A stretch of 22,974 nt of DNA, taken from the IMG/VR virus record IMGVR_UViG_3300025655_000310, positions 1 through 22,974 of that record. One strand, given 5' to 3'. Shown one piece after another: positions 1-6,823 of the stretch. Position 1 is the first letter of the stretch; every line of letters starts with the position of its first letter. The position numbers and the translations under genes were made by a program. Source of the stretch: a virus. A model generated the notes under the pieces. That model saw only the letters and a list, made by a program, of their open reading frames with translations, did not search any database and was not told where the DNA came from.

Positions 1-358
1 CATCAAAAAACGCGTTGTTAACAGATGCTGAAGCCTTAAATCTAATTTCCAATATAATACGGTCTTTTTCATTAATTGCCACTAATTTATTGGTGGTCGC
101 GTTCCACATGCCACCGCTAAAATCAAAGGGCAAATTTCCGTCTACAATAGTGCCATTATCACACGTTAATTTTGTTCGGACACCTTCTTCTATAACAAGC
201 GGGCTACCTATTTTATAAGTTTCATCAAAGTAAGACGCGCCACCTGTATAGTTTTCTACATTAAAAAAGTTTTGGTTTATTTTTTGCGCTCCGTTTCTTA
301 AATCATCGCCTAAGCCGTCGTTCGGTTCGCTCCCTATTTCTATGTCTAGTAGTGCCAT
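1..358 (-). CDS. Partial phage tail/fibre-type structural protein (N-terminal part)
   Basis: The reading frame opens with ATG at 358 and stays open for 119 codons to the window edge, so the C-terminus is missing. The start reads MALLDIEIGSEPNDGLGDDL and continues with RNGAQKINQNFFNVE. This resembles the short G-x-x-x-DG-x-GD-x-LR...KIN-x-NF element found near the N-terminus of many phage tail, fibre and baseplate proteins, where it is thought to be an attachment segment. It begins 3 nt after the stop of the upstream 754-aa tail protein, so the two are probably co-transcribed. No promoter of the late type is seen at this start. The virion role is inferred from this motif and from position; the exact organelle is not known. 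Confidence 0.7.
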   Translation of the reverse strand, partial: MALLDIEIGSEPNDGLGDDLRNGAQKINQNFFNVENYTGGASYFDETYKIGSPLVIEEGVRTKLTCDNGTIVDGNLPFDFSGGMWNATTNKLVAINEKDRIILEIRFKASASVNNAFFD

Positions 359-360
359 TG

Positions 361-2625
361 TTAAAATGTTATGTTTGTATTATCAAAAGTTATTTCGTTG
401 CTATCAAAAGCAAGTTTTCTAAAATCGTTAAAAGGTTGAAGCACTACAAAAGTAGGGTCGCTAAGACCGTCCTGTATTTGAATAACCCCAACCCTATCTG
501 CAAGCGTGGCGTTTTCTGATAGTGTAAAGCTAACTAGTGGCGGCTGGCTATCTATTGTAATAAAATCATCATCTGTAAAGGCTATTGCTATTTGCTCGCC
601 ACCTACGTAATAGAATGACCCAGCGTCATTAAACACTCCAAATTTCTCGCTTAATGTGCTGCTTGTTTCTGTTTTTATTAGCGTTTCAAATAAATCATTA
701 AGCAAAGTAAGCTTAGTTTTGCCTGTTATTAGGTCGGTATCAATGTTATCTATTACATATCGCTCACCTTTAATAATTAGCCTATCATTTATTTCTATTT
801 TTGAGAATAGTAACGGTGGGAAAGCTGCATCAAATGAGTACTTTCTACGCTTAGGACTAAATAAGTCATCAAAATAATCTTTGTAAAAACGTGAATAAAA
901 GTTATCTGATAGCGAAGTCCTGTTGTATTCGCTAAATTCATCTGCAAATTGCGCGGTAAAACCACCCGAAAGCGTGATTGAATGACTAGGCACGTTGGCT
1001 TGGTTTAAAGCGATATAAGAACTGTCCGTATTAAAACCTATCCTATTACTTCTATCTAGTAATAACGTCGGCAAATAGGCTAAAAATGGCTTATTATCGT
1101 AAGGTGCAAGTTCACCATCTACAATGTAAGCGTATTGCACTAAACTGCCTGTTATGCGCTCAAATTGTGGGTTTTCAAAAGGTAGCTTTACTTCTAAGGT
1201 GTCATCGGTTGCAAGCCCTAAAAGGCTTATTTCCTCCGCGCCAAATTGCTTCCCGAAAGTAGATTCATATTCTGCCGCTAGTATTTGCGGAGTGTCCTCG
1301 TACTTAAAGCTAATCTCTTTAAATAGTTCCCCGCGCGATACTTGTAGCGTGCTTATATCTATGTAATCGGTAACGTCTAGTATTGCACCTTGTCTGTACC
1401 AGCTATTTAGGTCATTAACGTAAAGCGTGCCATCTGGCTGCGGTACTATTACTAGGTTAAAAGACTTTAATATAGCTGCAAACCAATCTAAAACCTTTAT
1501 GTTTGCTATGGTTTCGCTAACTTTAAAGGTAGGGTTTAGTGTGGTAATTGATACCGTTTCGTCTATTAGAGTTGAACTACCTAATGGAAAATTAACACTT
1601 TCCAATCTTAATCTAGGGGTCACATTCATAGCGCGCTCCGCTTCAATGTAGTACTTTACATTATAGTTGCCAGTGGGCGCGTTTTGTTGTGTAAACCTTA
1701 CATTTATATTACCTCTTACTATATCAGTTTGAAAAAGAACATCTCCGTTTACCTCTATTTTAAGCCTATAATCAACTGCTTGATTTGATACTGGCATATT
1801 TATAATGTAGGAATTCTGAATATAATTAGAACCCGAACCCCTAAAAACCACCCTATCATATTCGCCTAGCAAGTTTTCAGAAAGTAATTCTCTCGTACTC
1901 TTACCATTTCCTAAACTCATGTAGAGCTGTTGAAATTCAGCACGCCCAAAGAAGTCGCGGCTAAATGTAAACCCGTACTCTTGCTCTATTGCATCAATGA
2001 TTTTACTTACCTTAACATACCCTTTTAAATCCTTCCAATCAATACCGTTAGTATAAGTAGGCTCGTACTTTATATTTACGCTTTCTGGCGTGTTTACATT
2101 GCCGTCGCTATTGAATAGAAAGCGCTTTGCGTATGAAGTCAAACTAAAAGAAACGTTTGCATTTGTTTCTAACCTAGCTCGCACGTTGCTATCGGTATAT
2201 TCAAAATCCAGCGCATCAAGTGTATCTAAATCTCGTAGCGTGTCATCACCTACTAAGTCCTTAATGTCAATAGTATTTCCAAAGAATTGAATGTCGTAAA
2301 ACTCGGGTTTGTTGGATTTAATACCTACCGAGTTTAGTTGCATTTTGCCCAGCTTAAAAGTAATGCCGTTAATTTCTATGCGTGCCTTTCTTTTTGTCCT
2401 AGCATCGAAGCCGTCATCTATTTGCGACTGGTAGTAATGCTTAAACGTCGCGTTATTGCTATCGCTTGCGGGAACTTTAAACGACTGAGTGAAGTCGGTA
2501 AAAACTTTAGTAAGGTCGCGGAGTGATTGTATCGACTGGTTTAAATTTATAGTATCGGACGGGAATAAGTCTATTTTTCGCTCGTTTATTCCTTGCTCAT
2601 CTGATATGTAAATCTGTAAGTTCAT
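361..2625 (-). CDS. Large virion structural protein, probable tail tip/baseplate component
   Basis: A 754-aa protein that is a long beta-rich sequence without recognisable catalytic motifs. The N-terminus includes a conserved-looking segment around residues 40-55 (KVFTDFTQSFKVPAS) that I associate with large tail-tip or baseplate proteins of Bacteroidota phages, and a region around 85-130 on how elements map to the feature (INGITFKLGKMQL). There is no signal peptide or membrane segment. The start ATG at 2625 lies 6 nt after a CGTTAATA late promoter box. It is the first gene after a plus-strand small gene, and the partial fibre-type gene follows 2 nt behind its stop. Function is inferred from size, composition and location among tail genes; a host-adhesion module at the C-terminus is possible but not shown. 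Confidence 0.65.
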   Translation of the reverse strand: MNLQIYISDEQGINERKIDLFPSDTINLNQSIQSLRDLTKVFTDFTQSFKVPASDSNNATFKHYYQSQIDDGFDARTKRKARIEINGITFKLGKMQLNSVGIKSNKPEFYDIQFFGNTIDIKDLVGDDTLRDLDTLDALDFEYTDSNVRARLETNANVSFSLTSYAKRFLFNSDGNVNTPESVNIKYEPTYTNGIDWKDLKGYVKVSKIIDAIEQEYGFTFSRDFFGRAEFQQLYMSLGNGKSTRELLSENLLGEYDRVVFRGSGSNYIQNSYIINMPVSNQAVDYRLKIEVNGDVLFQTDIVRGNINVRFTQQNAPTGNYNVKYYIEAERAMNVTPRLRLESVNFPLGSSTLIDETVSITTLNPTFKVSETIANIKVLDWFAAILKSFNLVIVPQPDGTLYVNDLNSWYRQGAILDVTDYIDISTLQVSRGELFKEISFKYEDTPQILAAEYESTFGKQFGAEEISLLGLATDDTLEVKLPFENPQFERITGSLVQYAYIVDGELAPYDNKPFLAYLPTLLLDRSNRIGFNTDSSYIALNQANVPSHSITLSGGFTAQFADEFSEYNRTSLSDNFYSRFYKDYFDDLFSPKRRKYSFDAAFPPLLFSKIEINDRLIIKGERYVIDNIDTDLITGKTKLTLLNDLFETLIKTETSSTLSEKFGVFNDAGSFYYVGGEQIAIAFTDDDFITIDSQPPLVSFTLSENATLADRVGVIQIQDGLSDPTFVVLQPFNDFRKLAFDSNEITFDNTNITF

Positions 2626-2631
2626 GCACTT

Positions 2632-2662
2632 TATTAACGTGAAAACACATTTTTTTGTTTTT
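2632..2662 (-). promoter_or_regulatory. Candidate phage late (ECF-type) promoter 1, for the 754-aa tail protein
   Basis: On the minus strand AAAAAC (2662-2657) is followed by exactly 17 nt and then CGTTAATA (2639-2632). The ATG at 2625 begins 6 nt further on. The same layout occurs before four other late genes in the window. AAC near -35 and CGT near -10 with a 16-17 bp spacer is the general form of ECF sigma promoters. Confidence 0.7.
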
Positions 2663-2666
2663 ATAC

Positions 2667-2697
2667 TTGCGTAGTATTATAAAATGGTTTATATTTG
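2667..2697 (+). promoter_or_regulatory. Host-type Bacteroidota promoter for the small plus-strand gene at 2734
   Basis: TTG at 2667-2669, 20 nt spacer, then TATATTTG at 2690-2697. This matches the Bacteroidota housekeeping consensus TTG / TAnnTTTG. The predicted leader is an A/C-rich CAAA-type stretch without secondary structure or Shine-Dalgarno site, as is common in this phylum. It lies back to back with late promoter 1. Confidence 0.75.
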
Positions 2698-2733
2698 TAC
2701 CAACAAAGAAACAAACAAACAAAAACAAACATT

Positions 2734-2928
2734 ATGAATACTTTAAAACTAGAATTAATAAAACAAGAGTTAAGCGAAGTAAACTTTCACAAAATTATTG
2801 AAATTGCAACTATGAATTTTTCAAACGCTTGTCACGAAATGGGTTTATCAGTAGAGGATGCCAGAAGAATAATGATAAGCAAAGAGGGTCTGGACGTGAT
2901 AGCAAAAGAAGCGGCTAAATTAATATAA
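2734..2928 (+). CDS. Small antisense accessory (moron-like) protein, 64 aa, unknown function
   Basis: Not recognised. The ATG at 2734 is chosen over an upstream in-frame TTG at 2695 because that TTG lies inside the -7 promoter box. The product is 64 aa, acidic to neutral, predicted mostly helical, with a Cys-His pair around residues 32-33 (NACHEMG) and a charged C-terminus. It is one of three small plus-strand genes that sit alone between minus-strand tail genes, each behind its own host-type promoter. That layout is what is called a moron in lambdoid phages: an accessory gene expressed independently of the lytic programme. Late transcripts from 4503 leftwards would run through it as antisense. 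A role in host fitness, exclusion or regulation is possible but unsupported by homology. Confidence 0.7.
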   Translation: MNTLKLELIKQELSEVNFHKIIEIATMNFSNACHEMGLSVEDARRIMISKEGLDVIAKEAAKLI

Positions 2929-2937
2929 GTAACATCA

Positions 2938-3019
2938 ACCCCTAAAAAGAAAGGAAACCTTTGTTGTCGCAAATGTAGGACGTGTTAATGATTGTATCGC
3001 TAATCCGATTTTAGGGGGT
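2938..3019. other. Structured non-coding segment with long-range 9-bp stem and inner hairpin
   Basis: The 150 nt between the small gene (ends 2928) and the end of the 474-aa gene (3079) contains CCCCTAAAA at 2939-2947, which pairs perfectly with TTTTAGGGG at 3009-3017. Inside lies AAAGG-AAA-CCTTT (2950-2962). A further hairpin ACCTT...AAGGT lies at 3058-3075 and is followed on the plus strand by ATTTTAA. No ORF fits. It could be the 3' end of the plus-strand transcript (terminator or small RNA) or a barrier to late antisense transcription. The pairing is seen; the role is inferred. Confidence 0.45.
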
Positions 3020-3078
3020 ATTAAGTCATAGGGATTAAATTAACATAAGACTGGCTGACCTTGAAAAGCAAAGGTATT

Positions 3079-4503
3079 TTAAACCACTTGCACCAAATCA
3101 CTACTATATTTAAAAGCAATTTCGTAGTTTATTAGCTTGTCAACTATGCGGGTCTTTTTATCCACGCTATTAGTATCGACTTCCATAGGCTCACCGTTTT
3201 CTAAATACACATAGTCGCTTAATAGTAAGTCATCAATAGCTGCGTTTTGCTGCTCGCTAATGTAGCCCGTTGTAAGTTGTAACGACCTACGCGCGTTCGT
3301 GTCCGTATTGCGATATAAATGGCGCGTAGTGTCATAAGTGCCACCGTTAACGTAGTTGTTCTTAAAATTCCCCTCACGAGTTACCTGCAAACTTTCTTTT
3401 TCGGCTTTAAAGAATGTAAGGTTTTCCCATACACCGTACCTATTTAAGAAACGGACTGGTTGTGTTTTATACAAGCACTCATCTATCAACTCAAAAATAT
3501 GTGTTCCGTTTACTTCTACAAAGTCATCGGTAAGCCCCGCAGTAGAAAAACAAACATATTGTATCTGCTTAGTTATATCACCGCTTGCTATTAATGTATA
3601 TAACCCTAAAAAATCGCCAGCTGGATTGGTAAATACTATTGAAGTTGTAACCGCGTTTGTATTTACTGGTACTATTATAAGTTCACCGCGCTTAACTTGG
3701 TGGCGTTGCGAACTCAAAAGAATAAGCTGGCTATATTTAGGCGTTGCACCTTGTTGGTAGGTTGCATAGCCTAGTGTGGTAACCGCTTGATTTAAAATAG
3801 GCTGGTCTATTGCTTCCAGATTGTTACGTACAGATATGCTGCTAGTAATTACAGACCCCGCTACGCTATCAACTATTCCAGCCGTGAACGTTGGAAGTTT
3901 AGGCGTTATAAAGTCGCGTGCGTATTGCGTTATCGCTAGGTCAAAATTCTCCCAGTTTGCACTTGGTCGTAGTTGAGTAGATTGATAATCTGGTGTGCGT
4001 TGCTGGTAGTCGGGGTCTATTAGGTCTGAATTGAACCACATCTTAACCGTTTGACTAACCACGTTGGGGTCTACAATAGGACGCGTTACGTAGTAGTTAG
4101 AACGCGCTGGAATGATACCTTCCGTTCGTGGTATATTTATCGCATCGTTATTTATAACAAAAGTAGCACGGCTTGTGTTCGGTTGCCCTATTACTAAATC
4201 GGTGAATGATATTTCCTGCCTTAGGCTACCTATTGTAACATTGTTGCCTATTATAGATACCTCATATTCCAAAGGGTCGAGGTCTAAATCAAGCGCGTCT
4301 TTATACAATCCAGCTTGCGTAACGTCATCCGTACCAGTTGAAAACTCGCCAAATTGCGTGCGGGTTGCTACTACCCTTTCGACTACAACCGAAAGACCAG
4401 CGTTTTGAATTGAATCAAAAGCATTAATAAAGATTAATGGCGTTGCTGTATTTGGCTCGAAAGCATCTGAGAATTTAATAGTAATTGTTGAGAATACTGG
4501 CAT
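3079..4503 (-). CDS. Virion structural protein, probable tail/baseplate component (474 aa)
   Basis: A 474-aa beta-rich protein with no enzyme motif, signal peptide or membrane segment. The segment around residues 350-385 (FLNRYGVWENLTFFKAEKES) is of a type I recognise from structural proteins of Bacteroidota tailed phages; no closer function can be named. The ATG at 4503 is 4 nt downstream of the CGTTAATA box of late promoter 2, which fixes the start. It is flanked by two plus-strand small genes, so it forms a one-gene late unit that then reads leftwards toward the 754-aa tail protein. Assignment to tail rather than head is from its place after the tail-completion genes. Confidence 0.6.
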   Translation of the reverse strand: MPVFSTITIKFSDAFEPNTATPLIFINAFDSIQNAGLSVVVERVVATRTQFGEFSTGTDDVTQAGLYKDALDLDLDPLEYEVSIIGNNVTIGSLRQEISFTDLVIGQPNTSRATFVINNDAINIPRTEGIIPARSNYYVTRPIVDPNVVSQTVKMWFNSDLIDPDYQQRTPDYQSTQLRPSANWENFDLAITQYARDFITPKLPTFTAGIVDSVAGSVITSSISVRNNLEAIDQPILNQAVTTLGYATYQQGATPKYSQLILLSSQRHQVKRGELIIVPVNTNAVTTSIVFTNPAGDFLGLYTLIASGDITKQIQYVCFSTAGLTDDFVEVNGTHIFELIDECLYKTQPVRFLNRYGVWENLTFFKAEKESLQVTREGNFKNNYVNGGTYDTTRHLYRNTDTNARRSLQLTTGYISEQQNAAIDDLLLSDYVYLENGEPMEVDTNSVDKKTRIVDKLINYEIAFKYSSDLVQVV

Positions 4504-4504
4504 A

Positions 4505-4533
4505 TTGTATTAACGAAAAATGTTGTATATTTG
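4505..4533 (+). promoter_or_regulatory. Host-type promoter for the small plus-strand gene at 4556
   Basis: TTG 4505-4507, 18 nt, TATATTTG 4526-4533. The final G (4533) of the -7 box is the complement of the invariant C of the late promoter 2 -35 box on the other strand, so the two promoters physically overlap. Confidence 0.75.
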
Positions 4534-4538
4534 TTTTT
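4508..4538 (-). promoter_or_regulatory. Candidate phage late (ECF-type) promoter 2, for the 474-aa structural protein
   Basis: Minus strand AAAAAC (4538-4533), exactly 17 nt, CGTTAATA (4515-4508), then 4 nt to the ATG at 4503. The core boxes and spacer match the other four copies. Confidence 0.75.
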
Positions 4539-4555
4539 ATTAAGACGTTTTGAAT

Positions 4556-4759
4556 ATGCAAATAATAGACACGCAACACAATATAGGTGAACTAGTTTTC
4601 CTTATAACCGACCCAGACCAGTACCCGCATTTAGTAACTGGCTACCTTGTTAGGAATGACGGCATAAGGTACGCGCTATCAATGAAAGGAAGCGAAACGT
4701 ATCACTATGACTTTGAAATTATAAGCGAAAAAGATATTATTAAGGCGTTATCTGAGTAA
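4556..4759 (+). CDS. Small antisense accessory (moron-like) protein, 67 aa, unknown function
   Basis: Not recognised. ATG at 4556 is preferred over an in-frame TTG at 4550. The 67-aa product starts MQIIDTQHNIGELVFLITDP and has an alternating beta-strand pattern with a central GYLVRNDGIRY segment. This resembles the size and strand pattern of small SH3-like beta-barrel domains, but I do not claim homology. It has its own Bacteroidota-type promoter 23 nt upstream. Its 3' end overlaps the convergent minus-strand tail-completion gene by 12 nt, so late transcription from 5695 would be antisense to it. Second of three genes of this layout. Confidence 0.7.
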   Translation: MQIIDTQHNIGELVFLITDPDQYPHLVTGYLVRNDGIRYALSMKGSETYHYDFEIISEKDIIKALSE

Positions 4760-5242
4760 CGTCCTATCCAGTTCCAACCCATACGCTTCTATTAACGCAT
4801 CTGGCAAAGCTTTAAAGGCTTTTTCAAATGGACGTGTTATAAAGTTCTTTGGTTTGATACCTTTCCTAAATACGCTATTTGCAACCGCAAAGCCGAAACT
4901 TTCATAGGATGTAAACCGCCCATTTTTACCACGTGGCTTAATTCCCTTTTGCTTTGCCCAGCTTATAAATACGCTTGCTGGTGGCTTCTTACTTTTGTAA
5001 CTAAAAGGGGTTTTAAACTTGCGTTGCGTTCCACTCACCCCTTGATCTTGAAACTTGGAGTATGGCAAAGTAGAGCCGAAACTAAACTGGAATGAATTAG
5101 GGCTTACTTTTAAATCGTAGCCAATAGACTTGTAAAGTTCACCGCTTGCCTTTACCTTTTGTTGTGTAAGGCTACTGCGTGAAGCTTGTACTAATCGCTT
5201 TCCGAATTTGTCTAGTTCTATTTGTACTTCGCTGTTATTCAT
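4748..5242 (-). CDS. Tail completion / HK97 gp10-like neck protein
   Basis: A 164-aa basic protein. The middle contains SFGSTLPYSKFQDQGVSG (residues ~54-71) and the C-terminal half FGFAVANSVFRKGIKPKNFI followed by TRPFEKAF. The pattern 'Y+..QE/DxG...' followed by a C-terminal 'RPF' element is characteristic of HK97 gp10-type head-tail connector or tail completion proteins in siphoviruses, which join the tail to the head. It starts 3 nt after the stop of the upstream 149-aa gene, consistent with one late transcript that begins at late promoter 3. Its end overlaps a plus-strand small gene. The family assignment is from pattern memory, not alignment. Confidence 0.65.
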   Translation of the reverse strand: MNNSEVQIELDKFGKRLVQASRSSLTQQKVKASGELYKSIGYDLKVSPNSFQFSFGSTLPYSKFQDQGVSGTQRKFKTPFSYKSKKPPASVFISWAKQKGIKPRGKNGRFTSYESFGFAVANSVFRKGIKPKNFITRPFEKAFKALPDALIEAYGLELDRTLLR

Positions 5243-5245
5243 AGC

Positions 5246-5695
5246 CTAGCAGAAACGCATCACACTATCCGAAATTTCAACAGTCAAAGTCATAGACCAG
5301 CCGATAAGGTTATTTTCCACGCGTTCCGTTTTCTGTATGTTTGCATCGCCTAGAATAGAAATGCCATCGCTAACGCTTAGCTTGTTATAAACGCGCCTAA
5401 GTACGTAGAGCGTTGTGTTGTAAACGTCCTGCTCGTTATCGTTACCTATAAACTTCTGCCCGTTCTCAATCTCTTTGCTAAAATCTACCTGGTCAAGGCT
5501 AAACAACTCTAAATTAATCTGAATCACGTTATCTAAAAACGTTCCGTCGTTTGCTTCTATATGTGCAAGCGGGTAGATGTCTTTACGGTTTAGGTCGGTG
5601 CTACTCAAGTCCACGCCAGTAGTAACCGTATTGCAATCTACGTCGGCATCCAGCAAACTCTTAATGTAGTCTAGTAATAAATAGTATCCGTTCAT
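5246..5695 (-). CDS. Probable tail terminator/completion protein (149 aa)
   Basis: A 149-aa acidic protein beginning MNGYYLLLDYIKSLLDADVD. It carries a segment PLAHIEANDGTFLDNVIQIN (residues ~42-61), an N-D-N-E-Q-DVYNT element and a C-terminal NNLIGWSMTLTVEIS. Such short alpha/beta proteins with an N-terminal helix and a C-terminal W-x-x-x-x-x-V strand occur beside gp10-like proteins in Bacteroidota phages and are usually taken to be tail terminator or completion proteins (gpU-like). ATG at 5695 lies 4 nt after late promoter 3. The role is inferred from size, place and pattern. Confidence 0.55.
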   Translation of the reverse strand: MNGYYLLLDYIKSLLDADVDCNTVTTGVDLSSTDLNRKDIYPLAHIEANDGTFLDNVIQINLELFSLDQVDFSKEIENGQKFIGNDNEQDVYNTTLYVLRRVYNKLSVSDGISILGDANIQKTERVENNLIGWSMTLTVEISDSVMRFC

Positions 5696-5699
5696 AGTA

Positions 5700-5729
5700 T
5701 ATTAACGTGAAATAGCTTATATTTGTTTT
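5700..5729 (-). promoter_or_regulatory. Candidate phage late (ECF-type) promoter 3, for the tail completion genes
   Basis: Minus strand AAAAC (5729-5725), exactly 17 nt, CGTTAATA (5707-5700), 4 nt, ATG at 5695. G5725 is shared with the -7 box of the opposing plus-strand promoter. Confidence 0.75.
5718..5725 (+). promoter_or_regulatory. Host-type -7 box for the small plus-strand gene at 5742
   Basis: TATATTTG at 5718-5725, 16 nt before the ATG. No clean TTG is found at the expected -33 distance, so the promoter is weaker on paper than those of the other two small plus-strand genes. It overlaps the -35 box of late promoter 3. Confidence 0.6.
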
Positions 5730-5741
5730 AAATTCAATAGC

Positions 5742-5984
5742 ATGATAGTCAAAATTAAAAGCCGCGCGCATAACGATAAAGTTCAAGAGTACTTAATTAA
5801 TAAGGGCTATAACATTCACACCATACCATTTAGGAATGGTGAGTTATATTGCTACACTTATACAGGTAACTTTTACCACCCTTACGACCCGCCAAAAGAA
5901 AGCGAGTTGACCAACTTATTTAATGACGATTTTGAACTAGACTTACAACTTAAAGAACGATTGATTAAGCACTTTAACTCTTAG
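5742..5984 (+). CDS. Small antisense accessory (moron-like) protein, 80 aa, unknown function
   Basis: Not recognised. An 80-aa protein starting MIVKIKSRAHNDKVQEYLIN with a GYNIHTIPF segment and a Tyr-rich middle (LYCYTYTGNFYHPYDPP), ending in an acidic then basic helix. The -7 box TATATTTG lies directly upstream. Its last 11 nt overlap the end of the frameshifted tail chaperone extension on the opposite strand. It is the third copy of the same arrangement: a single plus-strand gene placed between late units, with its promoter overlapping the next late promoter. The three proteins share no visible sequence similarity, so the arrangement rather than the gene is what recurs. Confidence 0.7.
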   Translation: MIVKIKSRAHNDKVQEYLINKGYNIHTIPFRNGELYCYTYTGNFYHPYDPPKESELTNLFNDDFELDLQLKERLIKHFNS

Positions 5985-6668
5985 GCGCGTTCAATTTAGT
6001 AACATCGCTTTGATATGCTAGGAAGTAAAGTATTGCACCTAGTGGCTCTTTTTCAATGCGCTCAAGCTTAAAGTAATCGCCGCCAGCCATAACATTAAAA
6101 GTGTGATACCAGCCCCACTTTAAGCCAAAGCCCTCGACCATATCCGCGTTGGTTTGCTTGCTGCTTACGCTGTAGAGTTCTGGATAAAGTTCGTTAAGTC
6201 GTTGCCTAAATGATAAAAAAAAACCACACTACTCGTATAAGCCGAAAGCGGTGCATCTAGCATTTGAGTAACCCGATCCGCTGCAAATGGCTTAACTGAA
6301 TAGAACACGCCTGCCTTGCGCTTAATAGGTCTGTACATTGCATTAACAAATTCCGCTGCCGTTGTTACGTCCTGTATTGAACTTTCGGCAATAGCAAACG
6401 CGCCACTTTCTATCTGGTCCAAATTAGGTACAAAGCCATACTCCACCCCATTTAGTGTAAACCGCTTTACGTGAGTATCTTGCTCCGATTGTAAAGCCGT
6501 AACTATGCAAACTAAAGCTTCGTCATAAACGGACTGCGGTAACTCTGCAAGCGTTTCTGGTGTAATGTTTAGGTATATTGCCATTTGCTCGCGTTCGGGC
6601 TTCTCTTGCGCTTCTATGTACTGCCTTAACGTTATATCGTTTTGGCTTGTTGGGATTCTTAGTTTCAT
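5974..6668 (-). CDS. Tail assembly chaperone, -1 frameshift fusion product (about 231 aa)
   Basis: If ribosomes slip -1 on the U9 run at 6223-6215, translation leaves the short frame after residue 151 and continues for 80 codons (LSFRQRLNELYPELYSVSSK ... KLNAPKS) to a TAA at 5976-5974. The extension holds a WGWYHTFNVMAGGDY segment and a LGAILYFLAY segment, which look like conserved protein sequence rather than random frame. Siphovirus tail chaperones are commonly made as a short form and a -1 fusion (lambda gpG/gpGT), which bind the tape measure during tail assembly. Without the shift this 190-nt stretch would be the only unexplained space here; with it, the stop packs against the convergent small gene. 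A homopolymer assembly error would look the same. Confidence 0.65.
6165..6668 (-). CDS. Tail assembly chaperone, short form (gpG-like)
   Basis: The 167-aa zero-frame product begins MKLRIPTSQNDITLRQYIEA and includes FTLNGVEYGFVPNLDQIESG (70-89) and MYRPIKRKAGVFYSVKPF (111-128), a pattern seen in small tail chaperone-like proteins of Bacteroidota phages. It would ride with the tape measure during tail assembly. The ATG overlaps the TGA of the upstream 52-aa gene (ATGA), so it is translationally coupled. The last 16 codons after the slippery run are the alternative C-terminus. No catalytic motifs. The chaperone call rests on the frameshift, the small size and the location between terminase and tail completion genes. 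Confidence 0.6.
   Translation of the reverse strand: MKLRIPTSQNDITLRQYIEAQEKPEREQMAIYLNITPETLAELPQSVYDEALVCIVTALQSEQDTHVKRFTLNGVEYGFVPNLDQIESGAFAIAESSIQDVTTAAEFVNAMYRPIKRKAGVFYSVKPFAADRVTQMLDAPLSAYTSSVVFFYHLGNDLTNFIQNSTA
6215..6223 (-). promoter_or_regulatory. Slippery run (U9) for -1 ribosomal frameshifting
   Basis: The message reads GUU UUU UUU UAU in the zero frame, giving a classical U-UUU-UUU heptamer. A shift by -1 here opens an 80-codon extension. I see no strong hairpin directly downstream. Confidence 0.6.
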
Positions 6669-6823
6669 TCGTTAAAGTATTGTTGTGCAAATTTTAAAGC
6701 GTAATCTAGCTTTGCCAAATCCATGCCGTCGTTAAGTTTAATGTTACCGATATCCACGCCTTTAAACTCGTGAATGTATCTCCTAACTAGCATTACCTTT
6801 TGCTCGATGTCAGTCCTAAACAT
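6665..6823 (-). CDS. Small 52-aa protein between terminase and tail chaperone
   Basis: Not recognised. ATG at 6823-6821, TGA at 6667-6665. The product starts MFRTDIEQKVMLVRRYIHEF and ends LDYALKFAQQYFNE; it is charged and probably all-helical. The start overlaps the end of the large terminase gene by 8 nt and the stop overlaps the start of the tail chaperone gene as ATGA. This double coupling strongly supports a real gene despite its size. The location is where small head-tail joining or chaperone accessory proteins are often found, but no function can be named. Confidence 0.7.
   Translation of the reverse strand: MFRTDIEQKVMLVRRYIHEFKGVDIGNIKLNDGMDLAKLDYALKFAQQYFNE

Noticed and set aside
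3356-3760. 134-codon plus-strand open frame
   Set aside because: Lies wholly inside the 474-aa structural gene on the other strand, has no promoter box or sensible protein features; a shadow frame.
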